Shown in pieces: positions 17,459-26,338 of a DNA stretch of 64,000 nucleotides (position 1 is its first letter; each line of letters opens with the position of its first letter). The translations under genes and the position numbers were made by a program. The stretch comes from Thiotrichales bacterium (GTDB taxonomy: Bacteria; Pseudomonadota; Gammaproteobacteria; Beggiatoales; Beggiatoaceae), in assembly GCA_016745035.1 (NCBI GenBank), contig JADGDE010000001.1:596507-660506 (forward strand), given 5' to 3'. The notes beneath the pieces are model-generated. The model searched no databases and was not told where the DNA came from. It saw only the letters and a list, made by a program, of their open reading frames with translations.

Positions 17459-18523
17459 TTAGAAACGGATGTGCGCAGATGCGTTCAAGCTGCGACGAGC
17501 ACCACGCCAGTTATCAATGTGATACTTGGTGAATGGTAATTCAGTCAGTTCAAAGAAACGTGGCCAACCAATACGTTCAACCCAGTCACTGATACGTTCC
17601 CAATCTTTAGCATCGGCTTTATAGGTATTGAGGATTTTCTTAACCAGTGCATTGGCTTCAGGCCAACGAGGTGGGTTATTTGGGATACCAGCGGCAACCA
17701 ATTTTTGGAAGCTAGGTTTGCTACGGGCATTTGAGTGGTTACCACCAATCCAGATAGCCAGTTTAGAATGTTCTGGATCATTGATTTGCATTGGAGGGCA
17801 AGGTGGGAAACATGCACCACAACAGATACATTTTTTCTCATCAACTTCTAAAGAAGGTTTGCCGTCAACCAAAGCTGGGCGAATCGCCGCTACTGGGCAA
17901 CGTGCAACAACCGATGGGCGTTCGCAGACGTTGGCAACCAAGTCATGGTTGATTTTAGGGGGTTTGGTGTGCTGGATATTGATCGCGATGTCACCTTGAC
18001 CACCACAGTTAATTTGGCAGCAAGAGGTGGTGATATGTACACGGTTAGGCATATCTTCTTTGATATATTCTTCGTGTAACTCATCCATCATGGATTTAAC
18101 CACACCAGATGCGTCAGTACCAGGAATATCGCAATGTAACCAACCTTGGGTATGAGAAACCATACTGACAGAAGGACCGGTACCACCAACTGGGAAACCG
18201 TGCTTGCCTAACTCTTCAATTAAAGGGTTTACTTTTGCTTCGGCAGCCACCATAAATTCGATGTTACTACGAATGGTGAAACGAATGTAGCCATCAGCAA
18301 AATTATCCGCGATGTCGCATAAGGTACGGATGGTTTGCAGGTCCATTTGACGCTGGGTTCCTGCGCGAACGGTCCAGATTTGGTCACCGCTTTTAGCAGT
18401 GTGGCACAATACGCCAGGACGTGGACGGTTATGTGATTTCCAAGCACCATAGTTCTTGGTCATTACAGGGTGCATATATTGAAACGGATCTGGTACACCG
18501 CTTTCGATAGGCATTTCTGGCAT
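17459..18523 (-). CDS. dsrB: DsrB, dissimilatory sulfite reductase beta subunit (reverse type)
   Basis: The 354-aa subunit has the sirohaem/[4Fe-4S] ligand pattern of the family (SCCQINCGG, with further cysteines at VCERPSVVARCP) and an inserted ferredoxin domain (CICCGACFPPCPP). With DsrA it forms an alpha2beta2 enzyme that here should oxidise DsrC-bound sulfur to sulfite. GGAG eight bases before the ATG fixes the start. The 74-base gap to dsrA contains two inverted repeats. Confidence 0.95.
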   Translation of the reverse strand: MPEMPIESGVPDPFQYMHPVMTKNYGAWKSHNRPRPGVLCHTAKSGDQIWTVRAGTQRQMDLQTIRTLCDIADNFADGYIRFTIRSNIEFMVAAEAKVNPLIEELGKHGFPVGGTGPSVSMVSHTQGWLHCDIPGTDASGVVKSMMDELHEEYIKEDMPNRVHITTSCCQINCGGQGDIAINIQHTKPPKINHDLVANVCERPSVVARCPVAAIRPALVDGKPSLEVDEKKCICCGACFPPCPPMQINDPEHSKLAIWIGGNHSNARSKPSFQKLVAAGIPNNPPRWPEANALVKKILNTYKADAKDWERISDWVERIGWPRFFELTELPFTKYHIDNWRGARRSLNASAHIRF

Positions 18524-18553
18524 GCGTTATCTCCGATTGATTTTTTATATGAC

Positions 18554-18587
18554 AGATGGGGACTCGCCCCATCTTAACCTTAGGTTA
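18554..18587 (-). other. Inverted repeats between dsrA and dsrB
   Basis: AGATGGGG (18554-18561) pairs with CCCCATCT (18567-18574), and directly beside it TAACCT/AGGTTA (18575-18587) forms a second small palindrome. No T-run on the minus strand. A role in RNA processing or stability of the dsrAB message is likely. Confidence 0.5.
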
Positions 18588-18597
18588 GGAACTGTGC

Positions 18598-19851
18598 TTA
18601 ACCAGCTGCAGCTTCTGCCTTGCGATCATTCCATTTTTGCGCTTCTTCGTCCCAGTCATCCATACGGATATAGGAAGATTGGCGAGGTTCTGAGACCATG
18701 TTAGGATCAACTTCGAGGCCGATACCTTCGAGGAAGTTCACAAGACCGATACGTTCAATCATTTCACCAGTACGTTCGTGTTCCAGTGCATTTTCAGCAA
18801 AGAAGTCAATGGCTTCTTCGGCGATTTCTACGATACGTTCGTAATCTTCGTCAGTGTCGAGTTTCATGAATGGAACCACAACAGTCCCCATCAAGTCACC
18901 AATTTTCAAAGTACGTTTACCACCCATTAAGATGGTGACACCTTTGTCATCACCAACAGATAAGGCTTCGGTCATGACGTTGATGCAGTGCATGCAACGT
19001 ACGCAGCTACGGTTATCAACATCTAAGCTGTCATCATCATTTAATGATAAGGCTTGAGTTGGGCAACGGCTAACGACGTTATCAACCACGTATTTGCGAC
19101 CTTTGTCAGCCACAAAAGATTTAACCGCATCTTGATCAACTTTCATGTCATCACGCCAGGTACCAATAACGGCCATGTCAGCACGTTCGATAGCGTTCAT
19201 GCAGTCGTTAGGACAACCTGAGACTTTGAATTTGAATTTGTAAGGTAAAGCGGGACGATGCATATCATCGAGGAAGTTGTTTACCAAGCTACGTAATACT
19301 TTTTGCTCATTAGCGCAAGATTGTTCGCAACGTGCTGCACCAACACAAGACATACCGGTACGGACAGCAGGACCTGCGCCACCTAAATCGAAGCCGATTT
19401 TATTGAATGCGTCGAAAGCAGGTTGAACGTTGTCGGTGGTTGCACCTTGGAACATGATGTCGCCACTTTGACCGTGGAATGCCACCAAGCCAGAACCGTG
19501 CTCTTCCCAAATATCACAAAATTCACGCATGATTTTGGTGTCGTAATGCATACCAGCAGGTGGTTGAATCCGTAAGGTGTGGAATTCTTTAGACTCTGGA
19601 AACATCGCAGCGACTTCAGAGAAACGTGGGATAATACCACCACCGTAACCCATAACGCCTACGGTGCCGCCTTTCCAGTAACCTTTGCGGGTTTTATAAG
19701 AATGTTCTAACTGACCGAGTAAGTCGACCATCATGTCTTGGTCGTGTTTACCTTCAGTGGTTGCCAGACGTTTTAGACCGGTCACAAAGCTAGGCCATGG
19801 GCCGCTTTCGAGTTGGTCTAACATTGGCGTATCGTACATTTGCTTAGCCAT
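18598..19851 (-). CDS. dsrA: DsrA, dissimilatory sulfite reductase alpha subunit (reverse type)
   Basis: First gene of the operon, 417 aa. The sirohaem-[4Fe-4S] ligands appear as CVGAARCEQSC and GCPNDC, and a ferredoxin-type insert as CVRCMHC. A GTG at 19858-19860 is in frame but directly abuts the TTGGAG ribosome site; the ATG at 19851, eight bases behind GGAG, is the better start and gives the usual N-terminus ending in TPMLDQLESGPWPSF. Operon order downstream is BEFHCMKLJOP, the same as in Allochromatium. Confidence 0.96.
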   Translation of the reverse strand: MAKQMYDTPMLDQLESGPWPSFVTGLKRLATTEGKHDQDMMVDLLGQLEHSYKTRKGYWKGGTVGVMGYGGGIIPRFSEVAAMFPESKEFHTLRIQPPAGMHYDTKIMREFCDIWEEHGSGLVAFHGQSGDIMFQGATTDNVQPAFDAFNKIGFDLGGAGPAVRTGMSCVGAARCEQSCANEQKVLRSLVNNFLDDMHRPALPYKFKFKVSGCPNDCMNAIERADMAVIGTWRDDMKVDQDAVKSFVADKGRKYVVDNVVSRCPTQALSLNDDDSLDVDNRSCVRCMHCINVMTEALSVGDDKGVTILMGGKRTLKIGDLMGTVVVPFMKLDTDEDYERIVEIAEEAIDFFAENALEHERTGEMIERIGLVNFLEGIGLEVDPNMVSEPRQSSYIRMDDWDEEAQKWNDRKAEAAAG

Positions 19852-19904
19852 TTTATTCACTCCAATGAGAGATTATTTTGATTACTGATGCGAGCCAGTA
19901 ACCG

Positions 19905-19917
19905 ACATTATTAATGT
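19905..19917 (-). promoter_or_regulatory. Palindrome in the dsrA leader
   Basis: ACATTA-T-TAATGT, two six-base arms around one base, lies between the predicted dsr promoter and dsrA. It could be an operator half-site pair, or chance in an AT-rich leader. Confidence 0.25.
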
Positions 19918-19981
19918 GCCTTTTTTGGGGATGGATTTTTTCACAAGCCCACACCGAAAATATGGTACATTAAGCGTTCCT

Positions 19982-20010
19982 AATATACTGAATAATTAAC
20001 TATTGGTCAA
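19982..20010 (-). promoter_or_regulatory. Predicted sigma70-type promoter of the dsr operon
   Basis: Read on the minus strand: TTGACC at 20010-20005, a spacer of exactly 17 bases, then TATATT at 19987-19982. Transcription would begin near 19975, giving a leader of about 125 bases before dsrA. It lies back to back with the 5' end of glf. Confidence 0.6.
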
Positions 20011-20030
20011 TCCTTAAAAAGGAAAATTTT

Positions 20031-21140
20031 GTGAATGTGGACTATTTGATTGTCGGCGCTGGCTTTACCGGCAGCGTACTCGCAGAGCGTTTAGCTAAGG
20101 CTGGAAAGCAAGTATTACTGCTAGATAAGCGCGATCATATCGCCGGTAATGCTTACGATGAGTTTGACGAAAACGGGGTTTTAGTTCATCGTTATGGTCC
20201 GCATATTTTTCATACCAATGCGGCACACGTTTGGCGCTACTTAGCACAATTCACACAATGGCGATCTTACTACCATGAGGTACTGGCTGTCATTGATGGA
20301 CATCAAGTACCGATACCTTTTAATTTAAATTCTATTGAACAATTGTTTCCGGCACATTATGCCGAGAAACTCTCCAAGCAGCTGATTAAGCGTTTTGGCT
20401 ATAACGTCAAAGTGCCGATCTTAAAGTTACGCGAGCAAAGCGATGGGGATTTAGATTTTTTAGCTGATTATATTTATAAAAATGTCTTTGAGGGCTACAC
20501 CTTAAAGCAGTGGGAGCTAAAGCCAGAAGAGCTGGGCGCATCGGTCACTGGACGCGTGCCTGTGTATGTCAGCCGTGATAACCGTTATTTCCAAGATAAA
20601 TATCAGGGGATGCCTTTGCATGGTTACACTCAATTATTCCGCAATATGCTTAAACATAAAAATATTCGCATCATGCTCAATACGGACTACAAAGACATCG
20701 CCAAGCAAGTTAAACATAAGCATTTAATTTACACAGGACCGATTGATGAATATTTTGAGCATCAATATGGTGAGCTGCCTTATCGCAGTGTCGAATTTGA
20801 AATGCAATACCATGAGCAAGCACAGATGCAAGCGGTGGGAACGGTCAACTTCCCCAATGAATACGACTACACCCGTACCACGGACATGAAGACCCTCACC
20901 GGACAACAACACCACGGCAGCACCTTAATCACCGAACACCCACAGCGCTATCAGCGTGGTGAAAATGATCCTTATTACCCGATTCCCAAAGAAGAATACC
21001 GCAAGCTTTACCGTAAGTATAAAAAAGCCGCAGATGGGCTTGGCGATAAAGTCATTTTTGCTGGGCGCTTGGGGAGTTATCAGTATTACAATATGGATCA
21101 AGCGGTTGCCAGTGCCTTGAGTTTGTCAGAGAAACTCTAG
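20031..21140 (+). CDS. glf: UDP-galactopyranose mutase
   Basis: The flavoenzyme interconverts UDP-galactopyranose and UDP-galactofuranose for surface glycans. The FAD-binding start VGAGFTGSVLAERLA, the block GPHIFHT and the downstream KNVFEGYTLKQW are characteristic, and the length of 369 aa is normal. The start codon is GTG, preceded by AAGGAAA. It is transcribed away from dsrA. The only other glycan-type genes in the window are the ABC-2 permease at 26.3 kb and the glycosyltransferase at 45 kb, so no surface-polysaccharide cluster is present here. Confidence 0.94.
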   Translation: MNVDYLIVGAGFTGSVLAERLAKAGKQVLLLDKRDHIAGNAYDEFDENGVLVHRYGPHIFHTNAAHVWRYLAQFTQWRSYYHEVLAVIDGHQVPIPFNLNSIEQLFPAHYAEKLSKQLIKRFGYNVKVPILKLREQSDGDLDFLADYIYKNVFEGYTLKQWELKPEELGASVTGRVPVYVSRDNRYFQDKYQGMPLHGYTQLFRNMLKHKNIRIMLNTDYKDIAKQVKHKHLIYTGPIDEYFEHQYGELPYRSVEFEMQYHEQAQMQAVGTVNFPNEYDYTRTTDMKTLTGQQHHGSTLITEHPQRYQRGENDPYYPIPKEEYRKLYRKYKKAADGLGDKVIFAGRLGSYQYYNMDQAVASALSLSEKL

Positions 21141-21151
21141 GAGCAAACATC

Positions 21152-21994
21152 ATGGTCGAAGTCATCCCCCTAAAATACGGCACGATGTTCAAACGGGTTT
21201 TTAGCCAACCCGCAGTTTTTGAGCAATTTGCCAAAGATATTCTCAATATTGATATTCATGTTGATAAAGTCCACACCGAATATCAATATCCAGAGCCGAT
21301 TGGTTTTGTGCGTAGCACCTATGATTTATTTGCTGAAGATGTCGAAAATAGAATTATCGTTGAAATTCAGCAAGTCAAAGAAGAAGACTTTTTTGATAGA
21401 TTTCTCTATTACCACTTAATTAGTCTGGTTGAGCAAGTCGGGGGTTTCAAGGAATATGGCTTTGACCGTACGGTTTATACCATCGTCGTCCTCACCAGCA
21501 CACCACGCGATGGTAGCATTAATTTTAGCTGTGCCATCAGTGATATGAATCCCACTGATGAGCATGGTAATAAGGTGGATATGTATCCGCATCGTTTGGT
21601 GTTTTTATGCCTGCGTCTGACCAATGACGAAACACCGCCATCGGTAAAAAAATGGCTGAGCTTTATTGAAGATTCCCTAGATGGCAATATGGACGAGCAG
21701 CGTTATCAAGAAAATCTGTTCGGACAGATCATCGATAGCATCAAAAAACGCAGTATTGACCCCGATTTACTCGCTGAAATTAAAGATGATATGGCTTGGG
21801 AAAAGGCCAAACGTCGTTTTGCTAAAGAAGGCTTAGAAGAAGGACTGGAGAAAGGACTTGAACAGGGGCTAGAACAAGGACTAGAGCGAGGACTTGAAAA
21901 GGGATTAGAGCAAGGCGTGCAGCAAGGGGTTTTAATCACGGCGAAAAACATGAAAGCCGCTGGACTTTCCCTGGCTCAACTGGCAGACCTTTAA
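21152..21994 (+). CDS. Rpn/PD-(D/E)XK nuclease family transposase-like protein
   Basis: The first 180 residues match the Rpn-type PD-(D/E)XK nucleases: an acidic residue in the YDLFAED block, then VEIQQ giving the D...ExQ catalytic pattern near residues 55-75. Then follows a charged helix and a run of eight near-identical four-residue units (GLE plus one charged or polar residue) at about 229-262, typical of this family. The reading frame ends soon after the repeats (AGLSLAQLADL), a bit short of many relatives. It starts 11 bases after glf with a weak ribosome site. These proteins promote recombination in E. coli; whether this one is active is unknown. Confidence 0.8.
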   Translation: MVEVIPLKYGTMFKRVFSQPAVFEQFAKDILNIDIHVDKVHTEYQYPEPIGFVRSTYDLFAEDVENRIIVEIQQVKEEDFFDRFLYYHLISLVEQVGGFKEYGFDRTVYTIVVLTSTPRDGSINFSCAISDMNPTDEHGNKVDMYPHRLVFLCLRLTNDETPPSVKKWLSFIEDSLDGNMDEQRYQENLFGQIIDSIKKRSIDPDLLAEIKDDMAWEKAKRRFAKEGLEEGLEKGLEQGLEQGLERGLEKGLEQGVQQGVLITAKNMKAAGLSLAQLADL

Positions 21995-22059
21995 AATTAG
22001 CACTTGTGGACACAAATACGGACTAAATCCGGTAGCCAATAAAAAATAGATCATAGCTT

Positions 22060-22563
22060 ATGACCATACTTGATGTTTTACACTTTCCAGATGCCCGCTT
22101 ACGTAAGCAGGCACAAGCCATCACCAATGTTGATGACTCGATTCGCCAATTAGCAAAAGATATGTTCGCCACCATGCACGCCGAATCGGGCATTGGTCTG
22201 GCAGCAACCCAAGTCGATGTCCACAAGCAAATTGTCGTGATTGATATTTCTGCCAAAGGTGAACAACCTTTAACTTTGATTAATCCTGAAATAGTCGAAA
22301 TGCAAGGCAGTGCTAAAAATGAAGAAGGCTGTTTATCTGTCCCGGATATTCATGCCGAAGTCGATAGGGCCGAATCTATCCGCGTTAAAGCCCTAAACGA
22401 AAATGGCGAGGCGATTGAATTAGAAGCCGAGGGGCTACTCGCTATTTGTATTCAACACGAGCTTGACCACCTTAAAGGCAAGCTGTTTGTCGATTATCTC
22501 TCGCCGCTTAAACTCAAACGCTTACGCGATAAACTCAAAAAACAGAAAAAACAAAACAACTAA
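22060..22563 (+). CDS. def: Peptide deformylase
   Basis: Removes the formyl group from nascent N-termini. All three metal-site motifs are intact: [16 protein letters not shown] and QHELDHLKG. Length 167 aa, with a lysine-rich tail. fmt begins three bases after its stop, the usual pairing of formylation and deformylation genes. Confidence 0.96.
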   Translation: MTILDVLHFPDARLRKQAQAITNVDDSIRQLAKDMFATMHAESGIGLAATQVDVHKQIVVIDISAKGEQPLTLINPEIVEMQGSAKNEEGCLSVPDIHAEVDRAESIRVKALNENGEAIELEAEGLLAICIQHELDHLKGKLFVDYLSPLKLKRLRDKLKKQKKQNN

Positions 22564-22566
22564 CTC

Positions 22567-23493
22567 ATGTCATTACGAATTATTTTTGCAGGTACGCCCG
22601 ATTTTGCTGTCCCTTGTTTACAAACCTTGCTTGAGAGTGAGCACGAAGTGTGTGCAGTTTACACCCAGCCGGATCGTAAAGCCGGACGCGGGCGTAAATT
22701 ACAAGCCTCGCGGGTCAAACAATGTGCCGAACAAGCAGGGGTTCCGGTTTATCAGCCATTGAATTTTAAACAGCAAAGTGACCAACAAGCATTAGAAGCC
22801 TTAGAGGCTGATTTAATGGTGGTCGTCGCCTATGGGCTTTTATTGCCGCAAGTGATTTTGGATGCGCCAAAACGTGGCTGTGTCAATGTTCATGCCTCGT
22901 TATTACCCCGCTGGCGTGGTGCTGCGCCAATCCAACGTGCCATCGCCGCAGGTGATGCTGAGACTGGCGTGTGTTTGATGCAAATGGATATAGGGCTAGA
23001 CACAGGGGCGGTATTATTGCGCGAGAACTGTGATATTGAACATGACGAAACGGGGCAAAGCCTACACGATAAACTTTCCAGTTTAGGGGCGAGTATTCTA
23101 CGTCAAGGCGTAGATAATTTCTCCAGCTTACAAGCGCAACCGCAAACTGATGAGGGCGTTGTTTATGCCCATAAACTCAACAAAGCTGAATCGAAACTCT
23201 CGTGGGAAAGTGCTGCGACTGAGTTAGATAAACATATCCGCGCTTATAACCCTTGGCCGGTGGCACAGCTGAGCTTAAAAGACCTAGATTTGCGCATTTG
23301 GAAAGCCGCGTTGGTTGAGAGCGATACAGATTTAAGCACTTATCAGGCAGGCGAGATTATTCAAGCCAATAAACAAGGCATAGATGTGCGCACAGGCGAG
23401 GGCGTATTAAGATTATTAGAAGTCCAGCAAGCAGGGAAAAAACGCCTGAAAATTACTGATTTTCTCAATGCCCATCCCGAATGGTTGACATGA
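22567..23493 (+). CDS. fmt: Methionyl-tRNA formyltransferase
   Basis: Formylates initiator Met-tRNA using 10-formyl-tetrahydrofolate. Seen: the N-terminal FAGTPDFAVPCL, the catalytic region VNVHASLLPRWRGAAPIQ with its Asn and His, and GVCLMQMDIGLDTGA with the catalytic Asp. The OB-type C-terminal domain is complete (308 aa). Its TGA overlaps the ATG of the ychJ-like gene. Confidence 0.96.
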   Translation: MSLRIIFAGTPDFAVPCLQTLLESEHEVCAVYTQPDRKAGRGRKLQASRVKQCAEQAGVPVYQPLNFKQQSDQQALEALEADLMVVVAYGLLLPQVILDAPKRGCVNVHASLLPRWRGAAPIQRAIAAGDAETGVCLMQMDIGLDTGAVLLRENCDIEHDETGQSLHDKLSSLGASILRQGVDNFSSLQAQPQTDEGVVYAHKLNKAESKLSWESAATELDKHIRAYNPWPVAQLSLKDLDLRIWKAALVESDTDLSTYQAGEIIQANKQGIDVRTGEGVLRLLEVQQAGKKRLKITDFLNAHPEWLT

Positions 23494-23885
23494 AAACAAT
23501 AAAAACCCCTTGTCCTTGCGGTTCAGGCAAACACTTTGATGCTTGCTGTGAGCCTTATTTAAGTGGCGCACAAGTTGCGCCAACAGCGGAAAAACTCATG
23601 CGCTCGCGCTACAGTGCTTATAGTTTGAGCGACAGCGCTTATGTCTTTCGTACGTGGCATCCAGACACCCGCCCTCAATTAAGCGATTTACAACAAAACA
23701 TGAGCCAGATTAAATGGCGCGGTTTGCGCGTGTTAAATACGCGCTTAGGACAAGCTAAAGACAGCGAGGGCTGGGTCAGTTTTCAGGCACGTTACAAGCC
23801 TGAAAACAAACCCGCAGAAAAACTCAAAGAAAACAGCTATTTTCAGCGTTTTGAGGGCTTATGGGTTTATGTGGACAGTGCTTAG
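23490..23885 (+). CDS. ychJ: YchJ-like SEC-C motif protein
   Basis: A 131-aa protein of the UPF0225/YchJ family. The N-terminal SEC-C zinc motif CPCGSGKHFDACC is followed by the conserved LMRSRYSAY and the C-terminal half of the family (ENSYFQRFEGLWVYVD). ATG 23490 is chosen since it overlaps the fmt stop (ATGA). Function in the family is not established. It converges on the TAXI gene with a four-base overlap of the 3' ends. Confidence 0.88.
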   Translation: MKTIKTPCPCGSGKHFDACCEPYLSGAQVAPTAEKLMRSRYSAYSLSDSAYVFRTWHPDTRPQLSDLQQNMSQIKWRGLRVLNTRLGQAKDSEGWVSFQARYKPENKPAEKLKENSYFQRFEGLWVYVDSA

Positions 23886-24817
23886 TCTTTTTTTAACATC
23901 CCTTGCGCCTGATAATAGGCTTTAGCAGCTTTATGCAAAGGTGCGCCACTGACATCATTAACTAAATCATTGATGTCCGCCTTGTTGCTAGCGGGATAAT
24001 ATTGTTTAAAGGCTGCAAAATTTTCTAATAAAACCGCTAACAAACTTTTGACCTTGGCATCAGAGGTTTTAGCAGAGGTCACTAACACCGCTTTTACGCC
24101 AATGCTGGGGGTTTCTTCCTCAACACCTTGATAAATGTTTTCAGGAATCGCACCTTTACTGTAATAAGGGTATTTATCCAGCATGTTATAAACCGGTTTG
24201 CCATCAATAATAATCAAATCAATCCCTGTTTTAGCCGCCAATTCAATATTTTTGGTCGGATGTCCAACCATATAAAAATAGCCATCGAGCTGTTTAGCCC
24301 CCAGTGCGGCAACGGCTTTATCAGCATCGAGCTTGGCTTGTTTAAAACTCGACAAGGCAATGCCTGCTTCGGTCAATACCCGCTTAGCCGTCACCGCTGT
24401 GCCACTGCCCTCGCCACCTAAACTAATGCGTTTGCCTTTAATATCTTGCAAGACCTTAATGCCGCTGTCTTTAGCCACAATCAAAGCCAATAATTCAGGA
24501 TAAATCGCCATCACCGTGCGTAAATCTTTGGCTTTTTCATCTTGGCTATCATAATTTTGATACACCACATCACTTTGCATTACGGCAAAATCCAAACGAC
24601 CATCCAACACACCAGCTAAATTATCCAAAGAACCTTTGCCTGCATGTAATTCACACGCTTGCCCGGCTTTTTCTTCACTGAGCGTACAAATCCCTTGAAT
24701 GGTTGGATAATAAACACCACTGACACTGCCGCTGCCAATGTTAATGGGTTCGGCTGCTTGCAAAGGGCTGAAGCTAATGTAAGCACCAATTAAACACAGT
24801 TTGAAAAAAGAGGGCAT
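23882..24817 (-). CDS. TAXI-family TRAP transporter solute-binding protein
   Basis: A periplasmic binding protein of 311 aa with a signal peptide ending near QAAEP. INIGSGSVSGVYYPTIQGIC is the hallmark start of TAXI proteins, and GEGSGTAVTAKRVL follows. Ligands in this family are usually small organic acids or amino acids. No TRAP membrane subunits lie nearby, so it is an orphan receptor in this window. Confidence 0.9.
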   Translation of the reverse strand: MPSFFKLCLIGAYISFSPLQAAEPINIGSGSVSGVYYPTIQGICTLSEEKAGQACELHAGKGSLDNLAGVLDGRLDFAVMQSDVVYQNYDSQDEKAKDLRTVMAIYPELLALIVAKDSGIKVLQDIKGKRISLGGEGSGTAVTAKRVLTEAGIALSSFKQAKLDADKAVAALGAKQLDGYFYMVGHPTKNIELAAKTGIDLIIIDGKPVYNMLDKYPYYSKGAIPENIYQGVEEETPSIGVKAVLVTSAKTSDAKVKSLLAVLLENFAAFKQYYPASNKADINDLVNDVSGAPLHKAAKAYYQAQGMLKKD

Positions 24818-25037
24818 ATGCTAATCCTTAAGTGAGTGAAAGAAACATTTTAACCTGAATATGCTATGGGGTTCATTCAATGCTAAAGCTTCTCTAAAAA
24901 ACCCTGTTAAACTCAGTTATTTATACAGATTTTTCTATCTTTTCAGGACATTTTTATAAAGTACCTGATACAAAACCTTGGTTTTCGATTATACTACCCC
25001 CCGCTTGGAGTGACCATCAATAAGGAGATATGTACAT

Positions 25038-25679
25038 ATGTTATCAATGCTAAAAAATATGAGCTTAGTTATGACACTGGCTCTGTCATTTTCCAGTTTT
25101 GTACAGGCAGAGGAAGCCAAAAAAGTTAAACTGACCCCCAATTTAGAACACGGAGCAGAATTACACAAAACTTGTGCTTTATGTCATGGCCGTTGGTCAC
25201 AAGGGATTAATAGTGGTCGCTATCCTCGTTTAGCTGGCTATCCTGAACCTTTGCTAGAAAAAATGTTGGATGATTATCGTGAAGGCAAACGTAATGATAT
25301 TGCCATGATCGTTATCGGTAAAATTAAAAGTATGAGTAAACAAGACTATGCTGACTTAATCGGATATATTTCTAGTATTGATTTGAAAAAACAAAATGTG
25401 GCTTTAGATATTCCAACAGCTCCAGGTGATGTTAAAGCGGGTAAACGCCTATTCAAAGGGGACTGCAAAAGTTGTCATGGTCGTGATGGCACCGGTAATA
25501 TCAAAAAAGGTGGTTTCCCACTCGCCGGGCAATATACCCCTTATTTGAAAAAACAAATCAAATTATTCATGAGTAAACAACGTTATCATGACAATGATCC
25601 TGACGATGAAACTTTTGAGGATTATTCGCCAGCAGATTTAGACAATTTACTCGCATTCATTTCAACTTTAGACGACTAA
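25038..25679 (+). CDS. Dihaem cytochrome c4-type protein
   Basis: An exported 213-aa protein (signal peptide to about QAEE) with two cytochrome c domains, each with one haem site: CALCH at 46-50 and CKSCH at 143-147. The tandem arrangement with a short linker is that of cytochromes c4, periplasmic electron carriers to terminal oxidases. A strong AAGGAG precedes the ATG. The DUF302 gene follows after 24 bases, suggesting an operon. Confidence 0.9.
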   Translation: MLSMLKNMSLVMTLALSFSSFVQAEEAKKVKLTPNLEHGAELHKTCALCHGRWSQGINSGRYPRLAGYPEPLLEKMLDDYREGKRNDIAMIVIGKIKSMSKQDYADLIGYISSIDLKKQNVALDIPTAPGDVKAGKRLFKGDCKSCHGRDGTGNIKKGGFPLAGQYTPYLKKQIKLFMSKQRYHDNDPDDETFEDYSPADLDNLLAFISTLDD

Positions 25680-25703
25680 AATTAAACTAATAAGGAATCT
25701 CTC

Positions 25704-26300
25704 ATGAAAAAAATAATCAGTCTACTGGGTCTGTGCTTGTTCTCAGTACAAATTTGGGCTGCCGATGCACCAGCAGCAACAACGCCTGCACCTGCGCCCG
25801 CTGCTGAAGCCAAGCCAGAAGGACCTAAACCTGCTGCCGAAGCCCCAGCTGATGCAGCTAGCCAAGAACCTGTGATCAAAATTTTTGAAATTGGTCAAAC
25901 CGTGTTAAAAATGTCCTTAAAACCCGGTGTCAGTGCTGAAGATGCGATTGCCTCTATGATGGCAAAAGCAGTAGAACTGAACATGCGTATGGTTGGTCAT
26001 TTACATGTATCTGATGAAATGCGCGCCCGTGGTGTCAATGCCCGTCGTCTTGAAATCCTTCAGTTCTGTAATCCTGAAGATGCGGTGAAAATGGTTGAAT
26101 TTAACCCTATTTATGCGGCGTATATGCCTTGTCGTATCGCCATGGTTGAAGATGAAAAAGGCATGGTTTGGTTAATGATGTTAAACCTTGACATGATCAT
26201 TAATAAATTCCCTTTGCCAGAGGATTTACGTACTTTAGCCATTACGGTTAATGGGCAAATGCTCGACATCATCACCGCAGGTAGCACAGGAGACTTTTAA
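25704..26300 (+). CDS. Exported DUF302-domain protein
   Basis: Signal peptide (to about WAADA), then a linker of about 35 residues rich in Ala and Pro, then a DUF302 domain (about residues 55-190), recognised by RRLEILQFCNPEDAVKM, MPCRIAMVEDEKG and VWLMM. DUF302 proteins often accompany sulfur or c-type cytochrome genes. Two cysteines (in QFCN and MPCR) could form a redox pair. It lies directly behind the c4 cytochrome and 38 bases before the permease gene. Function unknown. Confidence 0.82.
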   Translation: MKKIISLLGLCLFSVQIWAADAPAATTPAPAPAAEAKPEGPKPAAEAPADAASQEPVIKIFEIGQTVLKMSLKPGVSAEDAIASMMAKAVELNMRMVGHLHVSDEMRARGVNARRLEILQFCNPEDAVKMVEFNPIYAAYMPCRIAMVEDEKGMVWLMMLNLDMIINKFPLPEDLRTLAITVNGQMLDIITAGSTGDF

Positions 26301-26338
26301 GTCTCTAACACGCGCGAGCAATCGCGTGTGATGTTACT

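Noticed and set aside
21834..21945. CRISPR-like or tandem repeat array
   Set aside because: The repetition is in frame and codes the GLEx run of the Rpn-like protein. There are no spacers. No CRISPR array was found anywhere in the window.
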